From Methanococcoides methylutens MM1 (GTDB taxonomy: Archaea; Halobacteriota; Methanosarcinia; Methanosarcinales; Methanosarcinaceae): 64,000 bases of DNA. Below, piece by piece: positions 9,292-19,155 of this stretch; positions within the stretch are counted from its first letter, which is position 1; each line of letters begins with the position of its first letter. The stretch lies in the NCBI RefSeq assembly GCF_000970325.1, contig NZ_CP009518.1:1612001-1676000 (forward strand), written 5' to 3'. The notes under the pieces were generated by a model that saw nothing but the letters and a program-made list of their open reading frames with translations, was not told the origin of the DNA and did not search any database. Made by a program: the position numbers and the translations under genes.

Positions 9292-9936
9292 TCATTGCAT
9301 ATCACTTAATTTCACAGCACTGATCACCACAAAAGAGCCCTGGCCATGACCGGGTAGCACTGGCTCCATCTCCCCCACATTCTTCAGTTCACTAAAGATC
9401 ATCTGTGTGCAGACGGGATCATCAAACCCGGCTTCTTTGAGAAGGTACACGACATCTTCCACAGAATAGAAGGTTGCAAGTTCATAAAAAACATTGCTGG
9501 AACTTTTTTCCTGGTATGATCTGCCAACAGGACTGTTCCTGTCTATAAATCCAATAACAAAGGAACCACCGGGCATCAAAATCCTATTCACTTCCCTGAA
9601 CGCGGATTCAATATCATCAAGGAAACAGATCGTTGTGGTCATCATTACAAGGTCAAAGCTGGAATCTGTAAAAGGAAGCTTTTCAGCCACACCACGAACA
9701 ACCTCAATTCCTCTTTCCCGGGATATATCCAACATGCGAGGCGAGGGGTCCAGACCCAGATGAATATCCAGCGGTGCTGCAAACCTTCCACTCCCAACAC
9801 CTATCTCCACACCTCTTGAAAAGGATGGCATGTTGGCCCTCAATGCCTTCAGCTCTGAGTTGTAGACAGGAGCATTATCCTCGAACCACTTTTCATACCT
9901 GGAAGTGTACCTTTCGAATGGCATTGTGTTTGGCAT
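9292..9936 (-). CDS. Class I SAM-dependent methyltransferase
   Basis: About 214 residues. Motif I is VEIGVGSGRF near 40, followed by GLDPSPRML (motif II acid), TDSSFD and a post-I region typical of the UbiE/Methyltransf_11 fold. Substrate unknown; small-molecule methylation is the usual family role. The open frame extends to 9999, but the ATG at 9936 has GAGGTC eight bases upstream and is a better start. No clear partner gene. Confidence 0.78.
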   Translation of the reverse strand: MPNTMPFERYTSRYEKWFEDNAPVYNSELKALRANMPSFSRGVEIGVGSGRFAAPLDIHLGLDPSPRMLDISRERGIEVVRGVAEKLPFTDSSFDLVMMTTTICFLDDIESAFREVNRILMPGGSFVIGFIDRNSPVGRSYQEKSSSNVFYELATFYSVEDVVYLLKEAGFDDPVCTQMIFSELKNVGEMEPVLPGHGQGSFVVISAVKLSDMQ

Positions 9937-10103
9937 GAGATCAGACCTCGTGATCACTAAGAGATCAGGCAAGCATAGAAAGCAGCCATATCTTAACAAA
10001 TAAACACTTGATATAACAACTCATCTGTCTTTCCCTCGCCATAGTCGGGAAAACAAGCATAGCATCTTAGAAAGAGATTCAAAAAACTTAAGAGATGAAT
10101 ATC

Positions 10104-10147
10104 GAAAAAGAAAAGAGATGATCCGGCCAATGCCGGATCTGTTTTTT
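10104..10147 (-). terminator. Terminator behind hppA
   Basis: Perfect 8-bp hairpin (10120-10127 with 10132-10139, CCGGC core). On the minus strand it is followed by a CTCTTTTCTTTTTC tract, fitting termination of hppA. A T run on the other side makes it usable in both directions. Confidence 0.65.
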
Positions 10148-10151
10148 AAAC

Positions 10152-12170
10152 TTAGAACAGGCCTCTTCCGATGAACAGGGAAGAGAACAGGATCGCGATC
10201 ATGTTAACTACCTTGATCAGTGCGTTAAGAGCAGGACCTGATGTGTCCTTGAATGGGTCACCAACTGTGTCACCGACAACTGCTGCCTTGTGAGCATCGG
10301 AACCCTTTCCGCCGTGTTCACCGTCTTCGATAAGCTTCTTTGCATTATCCCATGCTCCTCCACCATTGTTCATGGTCATAGCAAGGAGAAGACCAGCAAC
10401 GATGATACCGATAAGCAATCCACCAAGGGCTTCCGGACCAAGCACGAATCCAACTAAAAGTGGAACGAAGATAGCAAGGATACCTGGAATTGCCATTTCA
10501 CGGATAGCTGCTGCGGTAACGATGTCCACACACTTACCGTATTCTGGCTTTGCGGTGCCTTCCATGATACCAGGGATCTCCCTGAACTGGCGGCGAACTT
10601 CGTTTACGATACCGAATGCTGCAGTTCCTACTGCTCTCATTGTGACAGCAGTGAACAGGAATGGGAGAAGTCCTCCGATGAGCAGACCAACGAGAACGAC
10701 AGGATTGTCAAGGCTGAGTGAACCTGCCTCGAGGTGTACCTTGTGCCTGTAATCTGCGAAAAGTGCCAGTGCACCAAGTGCTGCGGAACCAATTGCGTAA
10801 CCCTTTGTTACTGCCTTTGTGGTGTTTCCTACTGCATCAAGTGCATCAGTGATATTACGTACTTCTTCTGGCATATGTGCCATCTCAGCGATACCACCAG
10901 CATTGTCGGTGATAGGGCCGTATGAGTCAAGAGCCACGATCATACCGGTTGTTGACAACATTGCTGCTGCTGCAATAGCAATACCGTAAACACCCATTGC
11001 AGGATCAGCTGCTCCGCCTACTACGAAGTAGGATGCAAGGATACCTGCAACGATGATGATAAGTGGAAGTGCAGTACTTTCGAATCCAATTGCAAGACCG
11101 GAGATGACATTTGTACCTGCACCGGTTTCGGATGCTCCGGCAATTGTCTTGACCGGACGGAAGCTTGTGGAAGTGTAGTACTCTGTAAAGATTACCATCA
11201 ATACCATTATGATGATACCCACAATGGATGCGTAGTATAATCTCATGTCGCCCATAAGGGCATCGGTGACGAAGTAGAATGCGATCAGACTAAGAATTGC
11301 TGATACTGCAACTCCTTTATAGAGTGCTTTCATGATCTTTCCGTCGCTGCCTACCTTCACGAAGAAGATGGAAATGATGGATGCGAAAATAGCCACTGAA
11401 CCGAGGGTCAATGGGTAAAGGATAGCATTTGGATATGTTTCAAGGATAAGTGATCCAAGAAGCATTGATGCGAGGACAGTAACGACATATGTCTCGAACA
11501 GATCAGCACCCATTCCAGCACAGTCACCAACATTGTCACCCACGTTGTCAGCAATGACACCAGCGTTCCTTGGGTCATCCTCAGGAATACCAGCCTCGAC
11601 CTTACCAACAAGGTCAGCGCCTACGTCAGCGGCCTTTGTGAAGATACCCCCACCGACCCTTGCGAAAAGGCTGATAAGACTTGCACCGAAACCGAATCCG
11701 ACTACAAGATCAACATCACCGAAAATGATGTAGAAACCACTTGTACCAAGCAATGCAAGACCTACTACTGCAAGTCCTGTTACAGCTCCACCGCGGAATG
11801 CGACGGACATTGCTTCCTGCAAGCTTTTTGAAGCTGCGTGTGCTGTTCTGACATTAGCCCTGACAGATACGTTCATTCCAACATATCCGGCAAGTGCGGA
11901 TGCAGCTGCACCAACGATGAATCCGATTGCGATCTTGCCACTGTCATCTCCCAGAAGGAAGAACATAAGCGCAGCAAGAATAATTGCTACTACAGCTACG
12001 GTCTTATACTGACGGTTCAGATAAGCCATAGCACCCTCCTGGATCGCAAGTGAGATCTCCTGCATCTCCTTTGAACCGGTTCCTTCCTTCAGGACACGGG
12101 AGGCAAAGAATGCAGCAAACACCAAGCTTACGATACCTGCCAGAGGGGCAAGGTAAATTAAACTCTCCAT
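10152..12170 (-). CDS. hppA: Membrane-bound proton-pumping pyrophosphatase, K+-independent type
   Basis: About 672 residues and roughly 16 helices. Hydrolyses pyrophosphate and pumps protons out. Signature loops seen: [18 protein letters not shown] near 185-200, [16 protein letters not shown] just after, and the C-terminal [15 protein letters not shown]. The selectivity loop reads [10 protein letters not shown]; a Lys at this place marks the K+-independent H+-PPases, whereas K+-dependent (often Na+) enzymes have Ala. Start: of two ATGs, the one at 12170 lies seven bases after GAGGAG and is preferred over 12176. Monocistronic, with its own terminator. Confidence 0.95.
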   Translation of the reverse strand: MESLIYLAPLAGIVSLVFAAFFASRVLKEGTGSKEMQEISLAIQEGAMAYLNRQYKTVAVVAIILAALMFFLLGDDSGKIAIGFIVGAAASALAGYVGMNVSVRANVRTAHAASKSLQEAMSVAFRGGAVTGLAVVGLALLGTSGFYIIFGDVDLVVGFGFGASLISLFARVGGGIFTKAADVGADLVGKVEAGIPEDDPRNAGVIADNVGDNVGDCAGMGADLFETYVVTVLASMLLGSLILETYPNAILYPLTLGSVAIFASIISIFFVKVGSDGKIMKALYKGVAVSAILSLIAFYFVTDALMGDMRLYYASIVGIIIMVLMVIFTEYYTSTSFRPVKTIAGASETGAGTNVISGLAIGFESTALPLIIIVAGILASYFVVGGAADPAMGVYGIAIAAAAMLSTTGMIVALDSYGPITDNAGGIAEMAHMPEEVRNITDALDAVGNTTKAVTKGYAIGSAALGALALFADYRHKVHLEAGSLSLDNPVVLVGLLIGGLLPFLFTAVTMRAVGTAAFGIVNEVRRQFREIPGIMEGTAKPEYGKCVDIVTAAAIREMAIPGILAIFVPLLVGFVLGPEALGGLLIGIIVAGLLLAMTMNNGGGAWDNAKKLIEDGEHGGKGSDAHKAAVVGDTVGDPFKDTSGPALNALIKVVNMIAILFSSLFIGRGLF

Positions 12171-12462
12171 AATCATACTCCTCTTTGTTTAGATCTAATT
12201 TTGATCGATATGATATTTTATAATAGTAACCATATACAAATCCAATTAGGGATTTTGTTGTTTACTTATATATTAGTGCTAAAAGCAGGTTGAAATAGAA
12301 CACACTAAATATGAATGTATCGATTGGAAAATGTTAAAATGTTATATTCTCAGTGTGATCTGTTCAATTTTTAGCACTTTAAACACATAATTCATTTCAT
12401 TTGCGATTGTCATTCAGAAAAAATGCGTTAGTAATATTTACCTTTAATACAATCATGTTACC

Positions 12463-12912
12463 ATGAAAGTGCTTTCTTTTCTTGTATTGCTCATGATACT
12501 GTCCTCCGCTTCATTGACAGCATTAGCACAGGAATCCGATGATACCAGTGACTTTATGCACTTTGACAGTATGGTAATGCGCTTTGATGGCACTGATGCC
12601 TACGTGACGGTCACATATGATCTGGACACCTTCGCAAGGATGTATGTACTTGCCTTTGGTACACGTCATCTAGAGTCATCTTTTGAGACCATATTTTCAG
12701 AATATGAAGAAGCAAAGGTCATTGAGATTGGCTACGATACTGCCATTATTAACTTGGAGGATGTTTCCAGATCCAGTGGGAACTATTATCTACACGATAG
12801 TCGGGATCTGAGTACAGACATCGATTCCCTTAGAGTAATATATCCGGGCGGAACTTCAAAGACACTTACATCTGTCACAGAAACACCAAATATATTCTAT
12901 GGAAAGGAATGA
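12463..12912 (+). CDS. Secreted protein of unknown function
   Basis: 149 residues. Residues 1-21 form a Sec signal peptide (basic start, hydrophobic core, cleavage near ALAQ). The mature part is acidic and beta-rich with no motif I recognise (for example YVTVTYDLDTFARMYVLAFG). No ribosome site is visible; a TATA-like AATATTTA centred near 12437 would start transcription at about the ATG, so the message may be leaderless. Not linked to a neighbour. Confidence 0.65.
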   Translation: MKVLSFLVLLMILSSASLTALAQESDDTSDFMHFDSMVMRFDGTDAYVTVTYDLDTFARMYVLAFGTRHLESSFETIFSEYEEAKVIEIGYDTAIINLEDVSRSSGNYYLHDSRDLSTDIDSLRVIYPGGTSKTLTSVTETPNIFYGKE

Positions 12913-13006
12913 CCATTCGCCCGGTGCGTCTGACCACACATAATCGATTTAAATATATCCCATATTAAGATATGCCATAATATAAAATTGTCATGATTAA
13001 TAATTA

Positions 13007-13016
13007 TGTATATATG
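13007..13016 (+). promoter_or_regulatory. TATA box of candidate small RNA
   Basis: TGTATATATG, centred about 27 bases before the first paired base of the structured element at 13040. No open reading frame with a ribosome site follows within 300 bases. Confidence 0.45.
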
Positions 13017-13039
13017 TTATTAAGACAGTCTTTTAATTA

Positions 13040-13190
13040 GAGCGCAGGCTTTCCATACGTACCACCACTCCCCGCCGGGTGATCCCCATTAATGCTCTTG
13101 CCTGCGCTTCCCCTCACCTGGTAAAAGAAGCCATCAGGCAAGTTCCTGCACATATCACTTCTCATTCTTCCCACCTGGACCCTTTTGACC
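13040..13190 (+). ncRNA. Candidate structured non-coding RNA
   Basis: The GC-rich stretch stands out from AT-rich flanks. A perfect 9-bp pairing, AGCGCAGGC at 13041-13049 with GCCTGCGCT at 13100-13108, encloses a loop containing CCCGCCGGG. A TATA box lies at the right distance upstream. The 3' end is not defined; pyrimidine-rich sequence follows up to about 13190. I cannot match it to tRNA, 5S, SRP or RNase P RNA. It could also be a remote regulatory leader of acs, but acs appears to have its own promoter near 13295. Confidence 0.45.
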
Positions 13191-13289
13191 CATAAATAAC
13201 ATAAACCTCAGAACACAAAACAAAAGTGTACTGTTTGAAATGAATTTCAACAAAAGGGGATCATTTGCTATAAAGATAAGATATTTGAC

Positions 13290-13302
13290 CATCATATATT
13301 TA
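13290..13302 (+). promoter_or_regulatory. Probable acs promoter
   Basis: CATATATTTACC gives a TATA box that predicts a start near 13322 and a leader of about 36 bases before the acetyl-CoA synthetase ATG. Confidence 0.35.
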
Positions 13303-13357
13303 CCTAATTAATCATTATAATTGGCAAACATTCTTAAAACATATGTGGGGCTTGTAA

Positions 13358-15304
13358 ATGACAGAAACAATTGAATCATTGCTCAAAGAACAGAAAAGGT
13401 ACTATCCACCGGAAGAATTTGTCAGAAATGCTAACATGAACGACCCTCAGATATATGAGAAGGCAGAAGAGGACTTTGAGGGATTCTGGGAAGAGCTTGC
13501 CTACAATATAGACTGGTTTGAAAAGTGGGACACAGTCCTTGAATGGCAGCCACCTCACGCAAAGTGGTTCACCGGTGCGAAACTGAATGCCTCCTACAAC
13601 TGTCTTGACCGTCATATCTCAAAACATGGTGACAAAACAGCCCTGATATGGGAAGGTGAAATGGAGAATTCAGCAACCTATACGTACAGGGAACTTCTGG
13701 ACGCTACTGCTCGATTTGCTGCTGCACTAAAGGAAATGGGGATAAAGAAGGGCGATGTTGTAACGATATATCTTCCAATGATACCCGAAGCAGTAATATC
13801 CATGCTTGCATGTTCCAGGATCGGTGCACCCCACAGTGTTGTCTTTGCAGGGTTCTCTGCAGATGCCCTTGCACAACGTATGAACGATTCTAATAGCCAT
13901 TATCTCATCACATGTGATGGATACTTCCACAAAGGAAAACTCATTGAACAAAAAGAAAAGGCAGACATCGGTCTTGAAAATTGTAATTGTGTGGAGAAGG
14001 TGATCGTAACCAACCATGCTGCTAATGCCATCGCTATGAAAGAGGACAGGGACATCTGGTGGGACGAACTGATCCACAATGTAGATTCGGAATGTGAACC
14101 CGAACACATGGATGCAGAGGACATACTTTTCCTTATGTACACAAGCGGTACAACCGGAAAGCCAAAGGGAGTTGTCCATACCACCGGTGGATATATGGTA
14201 GGTACAAATGTAACATCCAAATGGATATTCGACCTGAAAGATGATGATATTTACTGGTGTACTGCCGATGTTGGATGGATCACAGGTCATTCCTACCTTG
14301 TATACGGTCCACTCTCCAATGGTGCGACCATTGTAATGCATGAAGGTGCACCTGACTATCCCGACAAAGGCAGGTTCTGGGACATCGTGGAAAAATATGG
14401 TGTTACTATATTCTACACAGCACCTACTGCAATACGTACATTCATGAAATGGGGAGATGACATCCCTGCAAAGTATGATATGTCCTCCCTGCGCCTGCTT
14501 GGAAGCGTTGGTGAACCTATCAACCCAAAGGCATGGTTATGGTACTATGAGGTCATCGGCAATTCCAGATGTCCGATAGTAGATACATGGTGGCAGACCG
14601 AGACAGGCATGATAATGATAAGTCCGCTACCCGGGCTCACCACCATGAAACCGGGTACTGCAACCAGACCATTCCCGGGAATCAAAGCATCTGTGCTTGA
14701 TGATGACGGAAATGAGGTTCCTGAAGGTAATGGTGGCTCTCTTGCCATTGAGAGACCGTGGCCAAGCATGATCAGGACGATAAACGGTGATGAGCAGAGA
14801 TTCCTGGACACCTACTGGAGCAAGTGGGGCACAGACCACTACCTTGCAGGAGATGGTGCACGAAGGGACAAGGACGGTTACTTCTGGGTACTCGGCCGCC
14901 TGGACGATGTGATCAAGGTTTCAGGACACAGACTAGGCACCATGGAGATCGAAAGTTCACTCGTATCACATAAGGCAGTTGCAGAAGCTGCTGTTGATGG
15001 AAAAACTGATGAGATCAAGGGAGAAGTCGTTGTGGCCTATGTCATACTGGAAGCAGATGCAGAAGCCAGTGATGAACTCAAGCAGGAACTAAAGGAGCAT
15101 GTGGTGGAAGAGATCGGACCCATAGCCCGCCCGAAGCAGATCATCTTCACGGACGATCTTCCAAAGACAAGAAGCGGAAAGATCATGAGACGTGTCCTGA
15201 AAGCCATTACCAATGACACGGAAGTTGGAGACATTACGACCCTCCAGGACCCTGCTGTTGTCGAGGAGCTCAAAAGAAAAGTTAATGAGCTAAGGGAGCA
15301 TTGA
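13358..15304 (+). CDS. acs: Acetyl-CoA synthetase (AMP-forming)
   Basis: 648 residues, normal length. Converts acetate, ATP and CoA to acetyl-CoA. Seen: the N-terminal ACAS_N region (FEGFWEELA), P-loop-like [11 protein letters not shown] near 263, WWQTETG near 412, [10 protein letters not shown] near 524, and the C-terminal [10 protein letters not shown] near 610 whose Lys is the usual regulatory acetylation site. In a methylotrophic methanogen this would serve acetate assimilation rather than energy generation (inference). The ribosome site is weak (GGGG twelve bases upstream). pyrF follows 53 bases downstream. Confidence 0.95.
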   Translation: MTETIESLLKEQKRYYPPEEFVRNANMNDPQIYEKAEEDFEGFWEELAYNIDWFEKWDTVLEWQPPHAKWFTGAKLNASYNCLDRHISKHGDKTALIWEGEMENSATYTYRELLDATARFAAALKEMGIKKGDVVTIYLPMIPEAVISMLACSRIGAPHSVVFAGFSADALAQRMNDSNSHYLITCDGYFHKGKLIEQKEKADIGLENCNCVEKVIVTNHAANAIAMKEDRDIWWDELIHNVDSECEPEHMDAEDILFLMYTSGTTGKPKGVVHTTGGYMVGTNVTSKWIFDLKDDDIYWCTADVGWITGHSYLVYGPLSNGATIVMHEGAPDYPDKGRFWDIVEKYGVTIFYTAPTAIRTFMKWGDDIPAKYDMSSLRLLGSVGEPINPKAWLWYYEVIGNSRCPIVDTWWQTETGMIMISPLPGLTTMKPGTATRPFPGIKASVLDDDGNEVPEGNGGSLAIERPWPSMIRTINGDEQRFLDTYWSKWGTDHYLAGDGARRDKDGYFWVLGRLDDVIKVSGHRLGTMEIESSLVSHKAVAEAAVDGKTDEIKGEVVVAYVILEADAEASDELKQELKEHVVEEIGPIARPKQIIFTDDLPKTRSGKIMRRVLKAITNDTEVGDITTLQDPAVVEELKRKVNELREH

Positions 15305-15357
15305 AACCGTTAGTACTACTAACACTTGTTCCGGGAACCGGATACAGGAGATGCACC

Positions 15358-16005
15358 ATGGAAAAGAAGAACTGCCTTATACTTGCCCTCGACGTGACGG
15401 ACAGGGAAAATGCCCTTCGTATTGCAAATGAAGTATCCGAATATGTGGATTCCATCAAGGTCGGATATCCACTCGTACTCGGAGAAGGGCTGGGCATCGT
15501 TAAAGAATTAGCTGAACTTGCACCTGTTATTGCAGATTTTAAGGTGGCCGACATACCAAATACCGACCGCCTGATCTGCGAACATGTTTTCAACGCCGGA
15601 GCAGATGCGATCATAACACACGGATTCACAGGTCGTGACAGCCTGGATTCCTGTGTGAAGGTGGCAGAGGAATATGACAGGGATGTCTACGTTGTAACAG
15701 AGATGAGCCACCCCGGAGGCGTGGAGTTCTTCCGCCCTGTTGCAGAGACCATTGCACAAATGGCTGCAGATGCCGGAGCTACAGGTGTTGTCGCACCTGC
15801 CACAAGACCTGAAAGGGTAAGGGATATACGCAAGATCATCGGAGACGACCTGCACATAATCTCGCCTGGCGTAGGTGCACAGGGAGGCAGTGCTGCCGAT
15901 GTGATCAATGCCGGCGCTGACTGGGTGATCGTCGGACGTAGCATCTATAACTCCAATTCGCCTGCTGATGCTGCTATGAAAATATGCAATGAGATGAAAT
16001 GCTGA
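15358..16005 (+). CDS. pyrF: Orotidine 5'-phosphate decarboxylase
   Basis: 215 residues. Last step of UMP synthesis. The TIM-barrel motifs are intact: LALDVTD near 8, the catalytic [10 protein letters not shown] near 61, and the phosphate loop PGVGAQGG near 171. The open frame extends upstream to 15301, overlapping the acs end, but the ATG at 15358 has AGGAG seven bases before it. Possibly read through from acs. Confidence 0.95.
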   Translation: MEKKNCLILALDVTDRENALRIANEVSEYVDSIKVGYPLVLGEGLGIVKELAELAPVIADFKVADIPNTDRLICEHVFNAGADAIITHGFTGRDSLDSCVKVAEEYDRDVYVVTEMSHPGGVEFFRPVAETIAQMAADAGATGVVAPATRPERVRDIRKIIGDDLHIISPGVGAQGGSAADVINAGADWVIVGRSIYNSNSPADAAMKICNEMKC

Positions 16006-16113
16006 TACAAAAACGCCTGTGATGATAAACCGTTCTGAGAAATGATGAACCCTATGAGTACTGAGGCGACATATATCCTTAAAACAAAAGAGGCAGTTCA
16101 ATTATTTCAGTAA

Positions 16114-17277
16114 ATGTTATCAATTAAGGAAATAATAGAGGACACTGAAATAATTATAACAAAAGGTAGTGGTCAGACGGAACGAAAGATACTTTTTGAA
16201 ACCTCTTCCGGAGAACTTGCATATATTCAGGAGAACTCGCTGGTCGTAAAACTTCCCGAAGGAAGAAAGACCCTCACAACCTCATGGCTCAACGGAGGGT
16301 ACCATGAGGATATGGAAGCTGTATTTAATCACAAAATTCCACACCGAAGCTATGCTGCCGGTGATCTTGAAGGGGGAAGTGTTCCGGAATACCTTCGGAT
16401 AGTTGCAGACAGGCTTGAGCTTGCGCCTGAAAAGGCTTCAGGAATGCTCACGACTGCAAATATGGAAAATGCAATCGTCGTTTCCGACTCATTCAGAGCA
16501 CTTGAGGTCACCGCGATCGTTACAGCCGGAGTAGAGATCAATGGAGGACGTGCCGGAGACCCTGCATCGTACTATCAGGAAGACGAAAGGTTCGAACCCG
16601 TGGGTGGAACCATAAATGTCATTCTCTTGATCGGAGCGGACCTTCCCGAATATGCCATGTCAAGAGCTATTATAACAGCCACAGAAGCAAAGAGTGCTGC
16701 ATTGCAGCAGCTTATAGCACCCAGCCGATATTCAAATGGACTGGCAACAGGCACAGGAACAGACATGATATCTGTTGTTACGGATGCAACAAGTCAGATG
16801 AAGCTTACAGATGCCGGGAAACATTCAAAACTCGGGGAGCTTATCGGCAACTGTGTCCTTGAAGCAGTAACGAAAGCCGTGGGAATACAATCAGAGATAA
16901 CACCGATCACACAGCGTGATATGCTTGTGAGACTGGACCGCTTCGGCGTGGATGAAGCACAATACTGGAAAGTGGCATCGACTCTTGAGGGGGAGAACAA
17001 AAAGCCCCGCTTCACAGAGGAACTTCGCAAAGTGTCACGAAACCCGGCACTTGTAGCTGCAACTGCATCTGTTCTCCACATCATTGATGAGATCTCATGG
17101 GGCCTAATCCCGGAAAATGCCGGACGTAAAGCTGCTTTTTCCATTATGAAAGAACTACCCAAAATGCTTGACATGAGTGTTGCGATGCCGGCAGATGAGA
17201 TTCTAAACGAGTACAACAGTATTCTTGACAACTGGGTCGTTGCTACCTCCTGGATAGTAAAGAACAGAATGAGCTGA
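16114..17277 (+). CDS. cbiZ: Adenosylcobinamide amidohydrolase
   Basis: 387 residues. The CbiZ domain is recognised in about residues 110-275 (TTANMENAIV, TAGVEINGGRAGDP, GTINVILLIG, NGLATGTGTD). CbiZ cleaves the aminopropanol side chain from adenosylcobinamide so that salvaged corrinoids enter B12 synthesis at cobyric acid. The protein is longer than the single-domain enzyme: about 100 residues before and about 110 after. A TATA box ACATATATCC lies at 16067-16076. Corrinoid salvage suits a methylotroph that depends on corrinoid methyltransferases. Confidence 0.88.
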   Translation: MLSIKEIIEDTEIIITKGSGQTERKILFETSSGELAYIQENSLVVKLPEGRKTLTTSWLNGGYHEDMEAVFNHKIPHRSYAAGDLEGGSVPEYLRIVADRLELAPEKASGMLTTANMENAIVVSDSFRALEVTAIVTAGVEINGGRAGDPASYYQEDERFEPVGGTINVILLIGADLPEYAMSRAIITATEAKSAALQQLIAPSRYSNGLATGTGTDMISVVTDATSQMKLTDAGKHSKLGELIGNCVLEAVTKAVGIQSEITPITQRDMLVRLDRFGVDEAQYWKVASTLEGENKKPRFTEELRKVSRNPALVAATASVLHIIDEISWGLIPENAGRKAAFSIMKELPKMLDMSVAMPADEILNEYNSILDNWVVATSWIVKNRMS

Positions 17278-17323
17278 AACACCCTGCTTTTTTTTGGTTC
17301 GACATAATCCAACCCGATCTATA

Positions 17324-17335
17324 CGAAACCTTTAT
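17324..17335 (+). promoter_or_regulatory. Promoter of the HD hydrolase gene
   Basis: CGAAACCTTTAT, a BRE followed by a TATA-like box, predicts a start near 17357 and a leader of about 42 bases. Confidence 0.4.
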
Positions 17336-17398
17336 CCATTGAACAGGAATATCGTCCACTGCAATAAAGATAATCTTAATCAATATGGAGTCCTCATC

Positions 17399-18262
17399 AT
17401 GAAAATACGCGAACTGATCAGCCAGTATTGTGATAAAACCGAGAAAAAAGGAAACGGAATAACAATATATTCAGGTACTGCTACCGAGCCTATAGAGACG
17501 CCTGAACTCTTCGCCTATATGGATTTCCTTTCCGATGAACCTTCCAGAAAGATCTGGCACAGTGATGATTACAGGATGTATTTAACACAGATCGACGGAA
17601 AGATCACAGTCTATGAACATGTGAGGTTGGCAAACTACAGGATACAGTTACTTGACCTCAAGGAAAAATACGGAGAAAAAAAAGAGATGGAACTGCCAGA
17701 CCTTGCTGATGCATTTGCATTTGCCAGCCGGGAACACGAGAACGAGACAAGAAAGTCAGGCACCCCATACATATCACATCCAATGGACGTGGCATCCATC
17801 CTTCTCAAAGAGAATGCATCACATGAACTTGTTCTGGCAGGATGGCTTCATGACCTCGTTGAAGACACTGATGTTGACATTGAAACGATAAAAAGAAGAT
17901 ATGGAGAGCAAGTCGCTGATTACGTGGATGCTGTTACCGAACCTGAAGAGCTCAGGCAGGCAGCAGACGGGGACAAGACACAGAACTGGAAAGACAGGAA
18001 GGAATATACTGTCAGAAAAATGACCAGGGCAAACAGCGAGGTCAAACTGCTCTCATGTGCGGACAAACTTGCCAATATCAGAGACCTTATCAGCGATATA
18101 AGAATGGAAGGAGAAGGTTTCTGGGATAAGTTCAATGCACCAAAGGAAGACCAGGAATGGTACTACCGCTCAATACTGGAAGCTTTTGCCACAGGTCCGC
18201 AGAACATCAAGGATACCCGTGCATACCGTGACCTCGAGGAATGTGTGGAACAGCTTTTCTGA
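17399..18262 (+). CDS. HD-domain hydrolase, SpoT/MESH1-like
   Basis: 287 residues. The central and C-terminal parts match the (p)ppGpp hydrolase fold: HENETRKSGTPYISHP near 125 (first metal His), GWLHDLVEDT near 160 (the HD pair and ED), and SCADKLANIRDL near 220 (the conserved D and N). No synthetase or TGS domain is present. The N-terminal 100 residues are unassigned. The hydrolase motifs are seen; activity on ppGpp or another nucleotide is inference. The frame is open to 17294, but the ATG at 17399 has GGAG eight bases upstream. Confidence 0.82.
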   Translation: MKIRELISQYCDKTEKKGNGITIYSGTATEPIETPELFAYMDFLSDEPSRKIWHSDDYRMYLTQIDGKITVYEHVRLANYRIQLLDLKEKYGEKKEMELPDLADAFAFASREHENETRKSGTPYISHPMDVASILLKENASHELVLAGWLHDLVEDTDVDIETIKRRYGEQVADYVDAVTEPEELRQAADGDKTQNWKDRKEYTVRKMTRANSEVKLLSCADKLANIRDLISDIRMEGEGFWDKFNAPKEDQEWYYRSILEAFATGPQNIKDTRAYRDLEECVEQLF

Positions 18263-18341
18263 AAAGAACAAACAATCAGCAACAGATAAACGAACAACCA
18301 ACGAATCAAAAAGTCTATTTTTTATTAGCCGGACTGTCTTT

Positions 18342-18851
18342 TCAGGCAGTTCTGGCACTTTGTTCCAGCGCAAGCAGGAATTCGTGTGTCCTTTGTGAGC
18401 CAATGAGCAGGTGCTTCCCATTCCTGAATTCCAGCATGATCCCATCGTTGCCGCTTATGTTGTAAGCCTTACCGGTTCTGCCATAGCGTATACCCCAGCC
18501 ACCATACTCCCGTAGAGCGCTGTAGTGAACAGATTTATAGCTGGTAATATCAGCATATCCGAATTTTTTAAAGGACAAATGGAATGGGAAAAAGCGAACA
18601 TAAACACCATCATCACGCACCTCGGTCACCAGTTTCATGGAAAAAATGAATAACGGGAACAGGAAACCAAAGATTATTGTCAGGATGATCATAGTGGTAT
18701 CCGATGCCGGGTTGTTTCCAAAAGGCTGACCAAGAACCAGCTGCTTGTATGCCCCATAGAGTGTTACAACTGCAGGGATAAGTACCAGTGAACTTACCCA
18801 GAATTGCCTGAACTTCTGCACTTCCCTGAATTTCGGACTGTTATTAAGCAT
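18342..18851 (-). CDS. PH-like membrane protein (DUF6141 type)
   Basis: 169 residues: two hydrophobic helices (about 18-38 and 52-74), then a bacterial PH-like beta domain (TEVRDDGVYVRFFPFH ... ITSYKSVHYSALREYGGWG). The family name is from memory. Function unknown; such domains often sit at the inner face of the membrane. The upstream region carries a striking palindrome (next entry). Confidence 0.7.
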   Translation of the reverse strand: MLNNSPKFREVQKFRQFWVSSLVLIPAVVTLYGAYKQLVLGQPFGNNPASDTTMIILTIIFGFLFPLFIFSMKLVTEVRDDGVYVRFFPFHLSFKKFGYADITSYKSVHYSALREYGGWGIRYGRTGKAYNISGNDGIMLEFRNGKHLLIGSQRTHEFLLALEQSARTA

Positions 18852-18865
18852 AATTATCCCATTGT

Positions 18866-18903
18866 ATGACGATATTTACTATTTATTTTCTAAATATCGT
18901 CAT
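18866..18903 (-). promoter_or_regulatory. 13-bp perfect palindrome, operator candidate
   Basis: ATGACGATATTTA at 18866-18878 is exactly repeated inverted at 18891-18903. On the minus strand a TATA-like ATATTTATAC lies at about 18907-18916, so the palindrome spans the expected transcription start of the PH-domain gene. This is where an archaeal repressor would block polymerase. The remaining sequence to 19155 is AT-rich with no gene seen. Confidence 0.5.
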
Positions 18904-19155
18904 TTGTATAAATATTTGTTGTATGATAGAAGGCAAAGGAAGAGACAGGAAGAGAAGAAACAGAGGATCCGACTAAAAGAAAGGAGCACAAAAAGAAGGA
19001 ATTGATAGCTAAAGAATCGATTTCCCAAAATATTTTGATTACTATAAAAACTGGAAATAATTATATTGAATTATACAGACAATGGCAAACAGCTTCGATC
19101 CACATGCCACATGAAGCTGAAATATCCTGAAAAACGAAATTCATAAGGAACTCAA

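Noticed and set aside
16059..16113. Short upstream open frame ending TAAATG at the cbiZ start
   Set aside because: It overlaps the TATA box predicted for cbiZ and has no ribosome site; likely chance.
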